64,000 nucleotides of DNA. It comes from an uncultured Oligoflexia bacterium (GTDB taxonomy: Bacteria; Bdellovibrionota; Bacteriovoracia; Bacteriovoracales; Bacteriovoracaceae). This document shows, one piece after another, positions 53,643 through 62,581 of the stretch (positions are counted from its first letter, which is position 1; every line of letters starts with the position of its first letter). The notes below the pieces were generated by a model, which saw only the letters and a program-made list of their open reading frames with translations, was not told where the DNA came from and made no database searches. The stretch is from assembly GCA_937120495.1 (NCBI GenBank), contig CAKZJW010000060.1:1-64000 (forward strand), written 5' to 3'. The translations under genes and the position numbers were made by a program.

Positions 53643-54293
53643 ATGTCGGAAGCAAAAGTTAGCTTACCAGCTGTTTATGGCTTGAAAGCTGGTATGACAA
53701 GAATTTTTGATGAGTCTGGAAAACATGTTCCAGTTACTGTTATCAAGCTAATCCCAAATGTTATTTCTCAAGTAAAAACTACTGAAACTGACGGATACAA
53801 TGCGTATCAGGTTGCTTTCAATGAAAAGCGTGAGAAATTAGTTACAACTCCTGTTAAGGGACATCTTAAAAAAGCAAACATTGATAAGACTTTAACTCGT
53901 TTTTCTGAGTTAAAATCTGATGAAGTTTCTGTTGATAATCTTGGAAAAGAATTATCTCTAGAAGATTTCAATGCAAGCACGTTTGTTGATGTTACTGGAA
54001 CGACTAAAGGTAAAGGTTTCGCCGGTGTTATGAAGAAGTATAACTTCTCTGGTGGTCCAGCGTCTCATGGTCATAAATTCCATAGAACAACAGGTTCAAT
54101 CGGTAACCGTGCCACTCCAGGTAGAGTATTTAAGCAAAAGAAAATGCCTGGTCACATGGGTGTGATTACTAAAACAATTCAAAACTTACAAGTTGTTGAG
54201 CTAAATGAAGAGCAAGGTTATATGCTAATCAGAGGTTCAGTTCCTGGTTCAAAAAATGGTTTTGTTAGAATCGCGAAAGCGGTTAAGAAGTAG
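53643..54293 (+). CDS. rplC: Ribosomal protein L3
   Basis: 50S core protein, about 216 residues. GLKAGMTRIFDESGKHVPVTVIKLIPN and TKGKGFAGVMKKYNFSGGPASHGHKFHRTTGSIGNRATPGRVFKQKKMPGHMG are diagnostic. An in-frame ATG at 53601 would add 14 residues, but ATG 53643 has TGGAGG five bases upstream and gives the family length. It is the second gene of the S10 run. Confidence 0.97.
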   Translation: MSEAKVSLPAVYGLKAGMTRIFDESGKHVPVTVIKLIPNVISQVKTTETDGYNAYQVAFNEKREKLVTTPVKGHLKKANIDKTLTRFSELKSDEVSVDNLGKELSLEDFNASTFVDVTGTTKGKGFAGVMKKYNFSGGPASHGHKFHRTTGSIGNRATPGRVFKQKKMPGHMGVITKTIQNLQVVELNEEQGYMLIRGSVPGSKNGFVRIAKAVKK

Positions 54294-54303
54294 GAGATAG
54301 AAA

Positions 54304-54921
54304 ATGGCTGATATAAATGTATTAAATGCAAAATTTGAAAAGTCTGGATCTCTTTCTACTGCTGTAAATCTTGATGCTGAAGTAGTAAGTATTCCTGCTG
54401 TTCACCAAATCGTTAAATCGACTTTGGCTGGAAGAAGGCAAGGTAATGCTCATACTAAAACACGTGGTCAAGTTTCAGGTGGTGGAGCTAAACCATTTAA
54501 GCAAAAGGGTACAGGGCGTGCAAGACAAGGTTCAACTCGTTCACCATTAATGGTTGGCGGTGGGACTGCTTTTGGTCCTCAAAAAAGAGATTTTACTCAA
54601 AAAGTTAATAAGAAAATGATGTTAAAGGCTATCCAGTCTGTTATCGCTGATAAGTTTCAAGCTGGAAAACTAACTGTTGTTGATTCATTAGAGTCTAATG
54701 GAAAAACAAAAGAAATGTTTGCAACTCTTAACTCTAAAAACTTATTACCAGCTCTTGTTGTTACAGAGAAAAATGACTCTAAAGCAATTTTAGCTGCAAG
54801 AAATATTAGAAATGCTAAAGCAATGGCCGTTGAAGGTTTCAGTGTGTATGAAGCTGTTAAGTTTGAAAACTTAATCATCGAAAAAGCTGCTTTAGAAAGT
54901 TTATTAAATAGGCTGGTGTAA
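54304..54921 (+). CDS. rplD: Ribosomal protein L4
   Basis: Early-binding 50S protein and, in gamma-proteobacteria, repressor of the S10 operon. 205 residues. HTKTRGQVSGGGAKPFKQKGTGRARQGSTRSPLMVGGGTAFGPQKRDF (50-97) is the extended loop signature. No E. coli-type L4 leader is obvious upstream of rpsJ, so autoregulation by L4 is uncertain. Starts 10 bases after rplC. Confidence 0.98.
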   Translation: MADINVLNAKFEKSGSLSTAVNLDAEVVSIPAVHQIVKSTLAGRRQGNAHTKTRGQVSGGGAKPFKQKGTGRARQGSTRSPLMVGGGTAFGPQKRDFTQKVNKKMMLKAIQSVIADKFQAGKLTVVDSLESNGKTKEMFATLNSKNLLPALVVTEKNDSKAILAARNIRNAKAMAVEGFSVYEAVKFENLIIEKAALESLLNRLV

Positions 54922-54923
54922 TT

Positions 54924-55211
54924 ATGCATATCGAAGAAGTATTAATTAAGCCTCTTTTAACTGAAAAAAGCTCTATTGTTACTGAAAATACAAATCGTTA
55001 TGTATTTAAAGTTCAAAAGAAAGCAAGCAAATTTCAAGTTAAAGATGCTGTAGAAAAAATGTTTGATGTAAAAGTTGTTAACGTTAGAACTTCAGTTACT
55101 GCCGGTAAGGTAAAAAGAGCTGGAAAAGCACTTAAGAAGTCTTCTTCTTGGAAGAAAGCTTACGTTAAGATTGCTGACGGACAAAAATTAGAATTATTTA
55201 AAGGTATATAA
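54924..55211 (+). CDS. rplW: Ribosomal protein L23
   Basis: Exit-tunnel protein that docks trigger factor and SRP, 95 residues. LIKPLLTEKSSIVTENTNRYVFKVQKKASKFQVKDAVEKMFDVKVVNVRTSVTAGKVKRAG is standard. It starts two bases after the rplD stop. Confidence 0.97.
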   Translation: MHIEEVLIKPLLTEKSSIVTENTNRYVFKVQKKASKFQVKDAVEKMFDVKVVNVRTSVTAGKVKRAGKALKKSSSWKKAYVKIADGQKLELFKGI

Positions 55212-55229
55212 CCTAAAGGAAGATGAATC

Positions 55230-56054
55230 ATGGGTATTAAAAAATTTAAGCCGACATCTCCATCTTTAAGACGTATGGCTGTTATGAACAGCGATGCTTT
55301 AACTAAAGGCGCAAAACCAGAGAAGTCGTTATTAGCCACAAAGAAAAAGACTGCTGGTAGAAATGCCTTAGGACGTATTACTTCAAGACGTCGTGGTGGT
55401 GGTGTAAAACAAAAGTACAGAATTATTGATTTCAAAAGACAGAAGACTGATATTCCAGCAACTGTTGAGTCGATTCAATACGATCCAAACAGAACATGTA
55501 ATATTGCTCTTGTTTGTTATGCAGATGGTGTAAAAACTTACATTTTAGCTCCACACGGACTAAAAGTTGGTGATTCAATCATCTCTTCAGACGAAGCAGA
55601 TATCAAAGTTGGAAACTCTAAATTTCTTAAGGATATTCCGGTTGGTACATTAGTACATAACGTAGAATTACATCCAAGAAGTGGTGGACAACTTGCTCGT
55701 TCAGCAGGTTCTTATGCTCAGTTAATGGGTAAAGAAGGAAAAGAAGCTCTTTTAAGACTTCCATCTGGTGAAATGAGAAAGGTTAAATCTAACTGTAGAG
55801 CAACTATCGGTCAGGTAGGAAACCTTGAACATGAGCAAATCATCATCGGTAAAGCTGGTAAGAACAGACTTCGTGGACGTCGTCCTAAAGTAAGAGGTGT
55901 TGTTATGAACCCAGTTGATCACCCGCATGGTGGTGGTGAAGGTAGAACTTCAGGTGGTAGGCATCCTGTTACTCCTTGGGGTAAACCAACGAAAGGTGCT
56001 AAAACAAGAAAGAACAAAAGAACTAATAAGTTCATTGTTAAGAGAAGAAAGTAA
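55230..56054 (+). CDS. rplB: Ribosomal protein L2
   Basis: Peptidyl-transferase-centre protein, 274 residues. [42 protein letters not shown] and the C-terminal [45 protein letters not shown], with the catalytically relevant His in the GGGEG segment, are intact. SD AAGGAAG. Confidence 0.98.
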   Translation: MGIKKFKPTSPSLRRMAVMNSDALTKGAKPEKSLLATKKKTAGRNALGRITSRRRGGGVKQKYRIIDFKRQKTDIPATVESIQYDPNRTCNIALVCYADGVKTYILAPHGLKVGDSIISSDEADIKVGNSKFLKDIPVGTLVHNVELHPRSGGQLARSAGSYAQLMGKEGKEALLRLPSGEMRKVKSNCRATIGQVGNLEHEQIIIGKAGKNRLRGRRPKVRGVVMNPVDHPHGGGEGRTSGGRHPVTPWGKPTKGAKTRKNKRTNKFIVKRRK

Positions 56055-56069
56055 TTTAGGAGAGAATAA

Positions 56070-56348
56070 ATGGCTCGTTCACTTAAAAAAGGTCCTTACG
56101 CTGATTACAGTCTACTTAAAAAAGTGGCTGAAGCTAAGGCAGAAGGAAAGGCAAATAAAGTTATTAAAACTTGGTCTAGAAGATCTACTATTTTCCCTGA
56201 GTTTATCGGCTTAACATTTGCTGTTCATAACGGTAAGAAATTTATCCCAGTATTTGTAACTGACAATATGGTTGGTCACAAGCTAGGAGAATTTTCACTT
56301 ACTAGAACTTTTTATGGCCATGGTGCTGATAAAAAATCTAAGAAGTAA
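56070..56348 (+). CDS. rpsS: Ribosomal protein S19
   Basis: 30S head protein, 92 residues. [79 protein letters not shown] is a full match to the family. SD TTAGGAGAG. Confidence 0.98.
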   Translation: MARSLKKGPYADYSLLKKVAEAKAEGKANKVIKTWSRRSTIFPEFIGLTFAVHNGKKFIPVFVTDNMVGHKLGEFSLTRTFYGHGADKKSKK

Positions 56349-56362
56349 TAGGTAGGTTTAAA

Positions 56363-56695
56363 ATGATCGTAGTAAAAAACAATAACGTTAATAAATCTGC
56401 AAGAAAAGTAAGACAAGTTTGTGATCTTATCAGAAAAGAAAAAGTAGAAGACGCTTTAAGAATTCTACGCTTTAACGAGAAGAAAGAAATCGCAATCATG
56501 CTTACGAAACTTGTAAATAGTGGGCTTCAAATCGCATCTGAAAGCAACAAGTATGATCTTGATAACTTAGTTATCGATACAATCATGGTTGATGAAGGAC
56601 CAACTGCAAAGCGTATCCAACCGCGAGCACAAGGTAGAGCATTCAGAGTAAGAAAAAGAAGCAGTTACGTAACAGTGGCTCTAAAAGAAGCATAA
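56363..56695 (+). CDS. rplV: Ribosomal protein L22
   Basis: Exit-tunnel protein, 110 residues. NKSARKVRQVCDLIRKEKVEDALRILRFNEKKEIAIMLTKLVNSGLQIA and the tunnel loop DEGPTAKRIQPRAQGRAFRVRKRSSYVTVAL are clear. It begins 15 bases after rpsS. Confidence 0.98.
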   Translation: MIVVKNNNVNKSARKVRQVCDLIRKEKVEDALRILRFNEKKEIAIMLTKLVNSGLQIASESNKYDLDNLVIDTIMVDEGPTAKRIQPRAQGRAFRVRKRSSYVTVALKEA

Positions 56696-56705
56696 GGAAG
56701 ATACA

Positions 56706-57335
56706 ATGGGACAAAAAGTACATCCATACGGTTTTAGATTAGGTTATATTAAAGATTGGCATTCTAATTGGTACGCTAAGGACAATTACGGTGCAACTCT
56801 TCAAGAAGACCTTAAGATCCGTAAGTATATCGAGAAAAACTTATCAAATGCAGCTATTGCAAAAACTGAAATTACTAGAACTTCGGATCAAGTAAAAGTT
56901 ACAGTTTTTTCTGCTAAGCCAGGTGTTGCAATTGGTAAAAAAGGTGCTGGAATCGACAAAATCAGAAATGATTTAAAGAAGATTGCTAAAGGTACACTTT
57001 TCTTTAATATTGCTGAAGTTAAGAGACCAGATGCAGAAGCTAAGCTAATCGCTGAGAACATTGCTGCTCAACTTGAAAAAAGAGTTGCATTCAGAAGAGC
57101 GATGAAAAAAGTTATGACATCTGCTTTTAGATCTGGTGTTAAAGGTATCAAAGTTAAATGTGCAGGAAGACTAGGTGGAGCTGAGATGGCAAGAACTGAG
57201 GGATACTCAGAAAGAAAAGTGCCTCTTCATACACTTAGAGCTGATATTGACTATGAAACAGCACAAGCTAAAACACAATATGGAATTATTGGTGTAAAAG
57301 TTTGGGTTTATAAGGGTGAAGTTTACAAAAAATAA
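56706..57335 (+). CDS. rpsC: Ribosomal protein S3
   Basis: 30S mRNA-entry protein, 209 residues. MGQKVHPYGFRLGYIKDWHSNWYA, the KH motif VFSAKPGVAIGKKGAGIDKIRNDLKK and the C-terminal GCAGRLGGAEMARTEGYSERKVPLHTLRADIDYETAQAKTQYGIIGVKVWVYKGEV-type block are intact. After it lies a 109-base gap with a hairpin. Confidence 0.98.
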   Translation: MGQKVHPYGFRLGYIKDWHSNWYAKDNYGATLQEDLKIRKYIEKNLSNAAIAKTEITRTSDQVKVTVFSAKPGVAIGKKGAGIDKIRNDLKKIAKGTLFFNIAEVKRPDAEAKLIAENIAAQLEKRVAFRRAMKKVMTSAFRSGVKGIKVKCAGRLGGAEMARTEGYSERKVPLHTLRADIDYETAQAKTQYGIIGVKVWVYKGEVYKK

Positions 57336-57404
57336 AATTCTTATTTACAGAATTAAATATTATTTGTAGAAGAATCATCTCCAAACTAATTTTTAAAGAT
57401 TTTC

Positions 57405-57426
57405 CCGTAAATCCTTGAATTTACGG
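57405..57426 (+). other. Hairpin in the rpsC-rplP gap
   Basis: CCGTAAAT and ATTTACGG (8 bp, perfect) with a six-base loop sit 19 bases before the rplP ATG. This 109-base gap is the longest inside the S10 run. No T-tract follows. It may be an mRNA processing site or a translational control element. Confidence 0.5.
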
Positions 57427-57444
57427 AAATTATAGAGGTAAACA

Positions 57445-57855
57445 ATGTTAAGTCCAAAAAGAGTAAAGTGGAGAAAACAGCAAAAAGGTAGAATGAAAGG
57501 AAAAGCTAATCGTGGAAATACGATTACTTTTGGTGAGTTCGCTATTCAAGCTGTTGAATGTGGGTATATCACAAATAGACAAATCGAAGCTGCCCGTATT
57601 TGTATCTCTAGAAGAACTAAAAGAGCTGGTAATATCTGGATCAAAATTTTCCCTGATAAGTCGCTTACAAGCAAGCCGGCTGAAGTAAGAATGGGTAAAG
57701 GTAAAGGTTCACCAGATAAGTGGGTTGCTGTTATCAAGCCTGGAAGAGTATTATTTGAAGTTGCTGGAGTTGAAGTGCAGACTGCTAAAGATGCACTAAA
57801 CCTAGCAAGATATAAACTGCCTATAAAAACTAAAATTATAGCAAAAGAACAGTAG
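57445..57855 (+). CDS. rplP: Ribosomal protein L16
   Basis: 50S protein near the A site, 136 residues. [104 protein letters not shown] is the complete signature. The start has SD AGAGG. Confidence 0.98.
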   Translation: MLSPKRVKWRKQQKGRMKGKANRGNTITFGEFAIQAVECGYITNRQIEAARICISRRTKRAGNIWIKIFPDKSLTSKPAEVRMGKGKGSPDKWVAVIKPGRVLFEVAGVEVQTAKDALNLARYKLPIKTKIIAKEQ

Positions 57856-57909
57856 AAAAATGAGGCCAAGTGTTATATATACGGCCAATAAATTTTCTTG
57901 AGGTTAACT

Positions 57910-58107
57910 ATGTTAAAAATGAATGAAATTAAAAAGCTAGATGCGTCTGCGATTAATCAAAAAGTATCTGAATTAAGAAAAGAACTTTTTGACTTAAGAT
58001 TACAAAAAAATACTACAAGTGTTGAGAAGTCTCACTTATTAGTAAATCTTAAAAGAGATATCGCTAGACTATTAACTGCTTTAAACACTAAAGAAGCGAG
58101 TAAATAA
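57910..58107 (+). CDS. rpmC: Ribosomal protein L29
   Basis: Exit-tunnel protein, about 65 residues. [58 protein letters not shown] is the usual two-helix form. ATG at 57910 follows TTGAGG by six bases. A TTG at 57898 in frame is inside the ribosome site and rejected. Confidence 0.95.
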   Translation: MLKMNEIKKLDASAINQKVSELRKELFDLRLQKNTTSVEKSHLLVNLKRDIARLLTALNTKEASK

Positions 58108-58109
58108 TT

Positions 58110-58358
58110 ATGAGCGCAGTAGAGAATTTTAAAAGAACACTTAAGGGAACTGTTGTTAGTGATAAAGCTGATCAAACAGTTGTAGTTAAAGTACAAAGAC
58201 GTTACAAGCACCCTATTTACAGTAAATTTGTAAATAAGACTAAGAAGTATCATGCACATGATGCTACAAATAGTGCAAAAGTTGGTGACGTTGTAACAAT
58301 TATCGAATCAAGACCACATTCTAAGTTAAAGAAGTGGGAATTGTTTTCGGGTAAATAA
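58110..58358 (+). CDS. rpsQ: Ribosomal protein S17
   Basis: 30S assembly protein, 82 residues. [70 protein letters not shown] is the family OB-fold with the R-P-x-S-K motif. It starts two bases after rpmC. Confidence 0.97.
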   Translation: MSAVENFKRTLKGTVVSDKADQTVVVKVQRRYKHPIYSKFVNKTKKYHAHDATNSAKVGDVVTIIESRPHSKLKKWELFSGK

Positions 58359-58369
58359 GGGAGTTAACA

Positions 58370-58741
58370 ATGATACAAATGCAATCAAAGCTTGAAGTTG
58401 CTGATAACTCTGGAGCGAAAATAGTAAAATGTATTAAGGTTCTTGGAGGTTCTAAAAGAATGTCTGCGGCCCTTGGTGATGTAATAGTTGTTGCAGTTCA
58501 ACAAGCACTACCTGGTGGAAAAATTAAAAAGGGTGATGTTAAGAAAGCTGTAATTGTTAGAACGAAGTATCCAATTAGAAGAGAAGATGGTTCTTATATT
58601 CAATTTGATACAAACAGTGTTGTAATCCTAGGTGCCCAAGGACAGGATCCAGTTGGAACACGTATCTTTGGACCTGTAGCTAGAGAATTAAGAAACAAAA
58701 GTTTCTCAAAAATTTGTTCTCTTGCTCCAGAAGTACTTTAG
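58370..58741 (+). CDS. rplN: Ribosomal protein L14
   Basis: Intersubunit-bridge protein, 123 residues. [27 protein letters not shown] and [65 protein letters not shown] are standard. First gene of the spc portion; no terminator separates it from rpsQ. Confidence 0.98.
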   Translation: MIQMQSKLEVADNSGAKIVKCIKVLGGSKRMSAALGDVIVVAVQQALPGGKIKKGDVKKAVIVRTKYPIRREDGSYIQFDTNSVVILGAQGQDPVGTRIFGPVARELRNKSFSKICSLAPEVL

Positions 58742-58756
58742 GAGAGTAGGTATAAA

Positions 58757-59068
58757 ATGCAAAAATTAAAAATTAATGATGAAGTAATTGTAGTTGCAGG
58801 AAAAGATAAAGGTAAGAAAGGTAAATTAACTAATCTTAACTTTAAAAGAAAGACTGCGATCGTTGAGGGTGTAAACCTAGTTAAAAAATCGATGAAGCCA
58901 ACTCAGGAAAACCCAAATGGTGGTTTTGCAGATATGGAAAAAGGGATTCACCTTAGTAATATCGCTGTTGTTTCTCCAAAAACTGGTGCTGCAACAAGAG
59001 TAAGAATCGAAGAAAAAGATGGAAAGAAAACAAGAGTCGCAGTTAAGTGCGGTTCTGTTTTATCATAA
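58757..59068 (+). CDS. rplX: Ribosomal protein L24
   Basis: 50S assembly initiator, 103 residues. [81 protein letters not shown] is the KOW-domain form. It follows rplN by 15 bases. Confidence 0.97.
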   Translation: MQKLKINDEVIVVAGKDKGKKGKLTNLNFKRKTAIVEGVNLVKKSMKPTQENPNGGFADMEKGIHLSNIAVVSPKTGAATRVRIEEKDGKKTRVAVKCGSVLS

Positions 59069-59079
59069 TAGAGGAAGTC

Positions 59080-59625
59080 ATGGAAAATAGAATGAAGACT
59101 CTGTATAAATCAGAGATTAGCAAAAACATGATGGACAAATTTAAGTATAAAAATGTTCATCAAATTCCAAAGCTTGAGAAGATAGTTTTAAACTGTGTTA
59201 CAAGAGATGCTGTTACTAACGGTAAGGTAGTAGAGAGTATCATCGCCGATATGGCTGCAATCGCTGGGCAAAAACCTGTTATAGCGAGAGCGAAAAATTC
59301 AATTGCTTCTTTCAAGTTAAGAGAAGGTCAAGCACTTGGAGCATCAGTTACTCTTAGAGGAAAAAAGATGTATGAGTTTTTAGATAGACTTATCTCTTTC
59401 TCTCTACCAAGAGTAAAAGACTTTAGAGGTTTGAGCCCTAAAGCTTTTGATGGTAAAGGAAATTATACATTAGGTATGAAAGAACAAATTATCTTCCCAG
59501 AAATTAACTACGATAAAATTGATAAAGTTCGTGGTTTAGGTATCTCATTTGTTACTACGGCAAACAGTAACGAAGAAGGAAGAGATTTATTAAAAATGTT
59601 TGGTATGCCTTTCAGAGAGAAATAA
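59080..59625 (+). CDS. rplE: Ribosomal protein L5
   Basis: Central protuberance protein that binds 5S rRNA, about 181 residues. [41 protein letters not shown]-like [60 protein letters not shown] and [34 protein letters not shown] are diagnostic. ATG 59080 has GAGGAAG at good spacing. A longer reading would start inside rplX. Confidence 0.97.
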   Translation: MENRMKTLYKSEISKNMMDKFKYKNVHQIPKLEKIVLNCVTRDAVTNGKVVESIIADMAAIAGQKPVIARAKNSIASFKLREGQALGASVTLRGKKMYEFLDRLISFSLPRVKDFRGLSPKAFDGKGNYTLGMKEQIIFPEINYDKIDKVRGLGISFVTTANSNEEGRDLLKMFGMPFREK

Positions 59626-59636
59626 GGAAGTTTATT

Positions 59637-59942
59637 ATGGCAAAAGTAAGTTCAATTGCAAAAAATAATAGAAGAAGAAAAATGGCTGAAAAGGGTGAAG
59701 CGAAAAGAGCTGAGCTTAGAGCTAAATTAGTTGATCCTGAAATTACTGAAGAAGAGTTCAATGCTCTTCAGAAGAAACTTCAGAAGATGCCTAGAGACAC
59801 TAGTAGAATCAGAGTGAGAAATCGTTGTGAGCTTACGGGTAGACCTAGAGGATATTATAGAGATTTCAAACTTTGCAGAATCCAATTTAGAGATTTAGCA
59901 CACCAAGGACTTATTCCTGGTGTAACAAAGTCTAGTTGGTAG
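59637..59942 (+). CDS. rpsN: Ribosomal protein S14, zinc-free long form
   Basis: 30S head protein, 101 residues, so the long type that needs no zinc. The C-terminal [41 protein letters not shown] is the family end. The zinc C-x2-C ... C-x2-C pattern of the short form is not present. Confidence 0.97.
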   Translation: MAKVSSIAKNNRRRKMAEKGEAKRAELRAKLVDPEITEEEFNALQKKLQKMPRDTSRIRVRNRCELTGRPRGYYRDFKLCRIQFRDLAHQGLIPGVTKSSW

Positions 59943-59955
59943 GGGTAATAAGATT

Positions 59956-60336
59956 ATGATGACTGATCCAGTAGCAGATATGCTAACAAGAATAAGAAAT
60001 GGTGCGAGAGCAGGACATACAAAAGTAGATATTCCAGCAAGCAAGATTAAAGCAAATATTTGTAAAGTTCTTAAAGAAGAAGGCTTTATTAAAAACTTTA
60101 AAATTGTAGCAGCTGATGAACGTCTAAACATTAGAGTTGGAATTAAAGACGACGCTATTGTTGGAATTCAAAGAGTGTCTAAGCCTGGTCTTAGAGTTTA
60201 TAAAGGTTACAAGGATATGCCAAGAGTACTAAGTGGTTTAGGTGTATCGATTGTATCAACTTCAGCAGGAATTGTATCATCTAGAAAAGCGAAAGCTATG
60301 AAGCTAGGTGGTGAAGTTCTTTGTAACGTTTGGTAG
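59956..60336 (+). CDS. rpsH: Ribosomal protein S8
   Basis: 16S-binding assembly protein, 126 residues. TDPVADMLTRIRNGARAGHTKVDIPASKIKANICKVLKEEGFIKNF and VSKPGLRVYKGYKDMPRVLSGLGVSIVSTSAGIVSSRKAKAMKLGGEVLCNVW are standard. A second ATG follows directly; the AGGGG site fits the first. S8 represses the spc operon in E. coli; no obvious site is seen before rplE here. Confidence 0.98.
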   Translation: MMTDPVADMLTRIRNGARAGHTKVDIPASKIKANICKVLKEEGFIKNFKIVAADERLNIRVGIKDDAIVGIQRVSKPGLRVYKGYKDMPRVLSGLGVSIVSTSAGIVSSRKAKAMKLGGEVLCNVW

Positions 60337-60347
60337 GAGTTTAGACC

Positions 60348-60887
60348 ATGTCAAGAATTGGTAAACAACCGGTAACAATTCCGGAAAAAGTAGAAATAAA
60401 AATTAATAACAGAGTTATTGATGTAAAAGGTCCAAAAGGACAATTATCTTTTACTCATCACGAAGGTGTTACTGTTGCTCAAGAAGAAAAATCAATTGTA
60501 GTAAATCCTGTTGATACTTCTAAGAAAAACAGAGCTCTTTGGGGACTAACTAGAACTCTTGTTAATAATATGGTTGTTGGTGTAACTGACGGTTTTACAA
60601 GAACACTTGAATTTAATGGTGTTGGTTATAAAGCAGCAGTTAAAGGTGATAAACTAGTATTAAACCTAGGTTATTCTCACCCAATAGAATATGCACTTCC
60701 AGAAGGTGTTGCGGCGAAAGTTACAAAAAATGTAATCGACCTTTCAGGAACAAACAAAGAACTAGTTGGCTTTGCAGCTGCTAAAATTAGATCATTCAGA
60801 AAACCAGAGCCTTATAAAGGTAAAGGAATTAAGTACTCTGATGAAGTAATTATTAGAAAAGCTGGTAAAGCTGGTGGGAAGAAATAG
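60348..60887 (+). CDS. rplF: Ribosomal protein L6
   Basis: 50S protein near the factor site, 179 residues. MSRIGKQPVTIPEKVEIKINNRVIDVKGPKGQLSF and LVGFAAAKIRSFRKPEPYKGKGIKYSDEVIIRKAGKAGGKK are the family ends. It starts 11 bases after rpsH. Confidence 0.98.
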   Translation: MSRIGKQPVTIPEKVEIKINNRVIDVKGPKGQLSFTHHEGVTVAQEEKSIVVNPVDTSKKNRALWGLTRTLVNNMVVGVTDGFTRTLEFNGVGYKAAVKGDKLVLNLGYSHPIEYALPEGVAAKVTKNVIDLSGTNKELVGFAAAKIRSFRKPEPYKGKGIKYSDEVIIRKAGKAGGKK

Positions 60888-60897
60888 TAGGTAACTT

Positions 60898-61272
60898 ATG
60901 AGAAAATCAGTAAAGAAAATTAAAAGTGCTTCAAAAGCAAAAGAGCAAAGAAGAAAACTTTCTATTAGAAAGAAAGTTGTTGGAACTGCAGATAGACCAA
61001 GAATTTGTGCAACAAAATCGAATAAAAATCTTTTTGTACAGGTAATTGATGATGCTTCTAACAAAACAATTCTTTCAGTATCAACTTTTGGAAAAAATGC
61101 TCTTGCAGCTAGTGGAAACACAGAAGGTGCAAAAATTGTTGGAACAAAACTAGCAGAAGCTCTTGCTGGGAAGAATATTAAAAATGCAGTCTTTGATAGA
61201 AACGGTAAAAAATATACTGGTGTAGTTGCGGCATTAGCAACATCTATTAGAGAAGGTGGAATTCAAATCTAA
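60898..61272 (+). CDS. rplR: Ribosomal protein L18
   Basis: 5S rRNA-binding protein, 124 residues. RKLSIRKKVVGTADRPRICATKSNKNLFVQVIDDASNKTILSVSTF and VGTKLAEALAGKNIKNAVFDRNGKKYTGVVAALATSIREGGIQI are diagnostic. Standard place between L6 and S5. Confidence 0.97.
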   Translation: MRKSVKKIKSASKAKEQRRKLSIRKKVVGTADRPRICATKSNKNLFVQVIDDASNKTILSVSTFGKNALAASGNTEGAKIVGTKLAEALAGKNIKNAVFDRNGKKYTGVVAALATSIREGGIQI

Positions 61273-61287
61273 TTTAAGGGATATATA

Positions 61288-61866
61288 ATGACTGAAAATA
61301 CTGAAAAAGCTGCAGAAGCAAAGCCTGCAAAACCTCAAAAAAGAGCTCCTAGAGCAAAAAAGCAAGACAACACAACAGCTCCAGATGTTGAAGAGAGAGT
61401 AGTTGCTGTAAATAGAGTTGCAAAAGTTGTTAAGGGTGGACGTAGATTTTCATTCTCTGCTTTAGTTGTCGTTGGTGATGGTAAAGGAAGAGTTGGTTAC
61501 GGTCTTGGTAAAGCAAAAGAAGTTCCTGATGCAATCAGAAAAGCATCTCAAGAAGCAACTAAGAAAATGATTAGAGTGCCAATTGAAAACGGTACAATTC
61601 CTCATACAATCTTAGGTGAGTTTGACGCTGGTAAAATTCTTTTTAAACCAGCAAGTAACGGTACGGGTGTAAAGGCCGCTGGTGCATGTCGTTCTATCCT
61701 TGAGCTTGTTGGAATCAAAGATGTTTTAACTAAGTCTCTTAGAGGAAGTAATCCACATAACGTTGTAAAAGCAACATTTGCTGCTTTTAAAGCGCTTCGT
61801 TCTGTTGAAGATATTGCTAAGGCACGTGGTGTTGATGCTAAAGGTTTAAGAATCTCTAGTAAATAA
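61288..61866 (+). CDS. rpsE: Ribosomal protein S5
   Basis: 30S fidelity protein, 192 residues. After an Ala/Lys/Pro-rich extension of about 40 residues comes [59 protein letters not shown], the dsRNA-binding S5 domain, and [49 protein letters not shown]. The N-terminal extension is longer than E. coli's. Confidence 0.97.
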   Translation: MTENTEKAAEAKPAKPQKRAPRAKKQDNTTAPDVEERVVAVNRVAKVVKGGRRFSFSALVVVGDGKGRVGYGLGKAKEVPDAIRKASQEATKKMIRVPIENGTIPHTILGEFDAGKILFKPASNGTGVKAAGACRSILELVGIKDVLTKSLRGSNPHNVVKATFAAFKALRSVEDIAKARGVDAKGLRISSK

Positions 61867-61902
61867 TTACAAATTTGGCTGTAAGAGCCTTGGAGAATAA
61901 AG

Positions 61903-62085
61903 ATGAGTACAATTACTGTAAAGCTTAAAAAAAGTACAATCACATGTACTGAAAAGCAAAAAGCTAACGTAAGAGGTCTTGGTTTAAGAAAAACAGGATC
62001 TGTAAAAACACTTGAAAATACACCTGCAGTTAGAGGAATGATTAAGAAGATTATTCATTTACTTGATATTGTTGAAGAAAAATAA
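61903..62085 (+). CDS. rpmD: Ribosomal protein L30
   Basis: Small 50S protein, 60 residues. VKLKKSTITCTEKQKANVRGLGLRKTGSVKTLENTPAVRGMIKKIIHLLDIVEE matches the family throughout. SD TTGGAGAA. Confidence 0.96.
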   Translation: MSTITVKLKKSTITCTEKQKANVRGLGLRKTGSVKTLENTPAVRGMIKKIIHLLDIVEEK

Positions 62086-62101
62086 GTTGAGGATATAAAC
62101 T

Positions 62102-62578
62102 ATGTTAACTTTAAATAATTTAAAAAGCCCTGGGGCAACAAGAAATACAAAGAGAATTGGTAGAGGTCAGGGTTCTGGATGGGGAACTCAAGCTGGTAAA
62201 GGTCACAAAGGTCAAAAGGCAAGATCTGGCGGTGGCGTTATGCTAGGTTTCGAAGGTGGGCAGATGCCTATTTATAGAAGACTTCCAAAAAGAGGATTCT
62301 CAAATGCACCTTTCAAAACTGAGTACGCAATTGTTACAACTGGACAAATAGCTGCAAAATTTGATGGTGAAGAAGTAAATAGAGAAAATTTAATTGCTAA
62401 AGGGCTTTTAAGCGGTAAGAATAAGAGACTACCGATTAAGGTTCTTAATAAGGGTGACCTTACAAAGGCTTTAACATTTACTAATATTGCAAAATTCTCA
62501 AACTCAGCTCTTGAAATGATTACAAAAGCTGGTGGAAAAATAGAGAAAGCAGAAAAAACAGAGAAGAAAGAGGCTTAA
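62102..62578 (+). CDS. rplO: Ribosomal protein L15
   Basis: Late 50S assembly protein, 158 residues. The Gly/Arg-rich N-terminal tail ([30 protein letters not shown]) and [17 protein letters not shown] are diagnostic. The tail ends in a Glu/Lys-rich extension. It starts 16 bases after rpmD and is followed by secY three bases after its stop. Confidence 0.97.
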   Translation: MLTLNNLKSPGATRNTKRIGRGQGSGWGTQAGKGHKGQKARSGGGVMLGFEGGQMPIYRRLPKRGFSNAPFKTEYAIVTTGQIAAKFDGEEVNRENLIAKGLLSGKNKRLPIKVLNKGDLTKALTFTNIAKFSNSALEMITKAGGKIEKAEKTEKKEA

Positions 62579-62581
62579 TAA

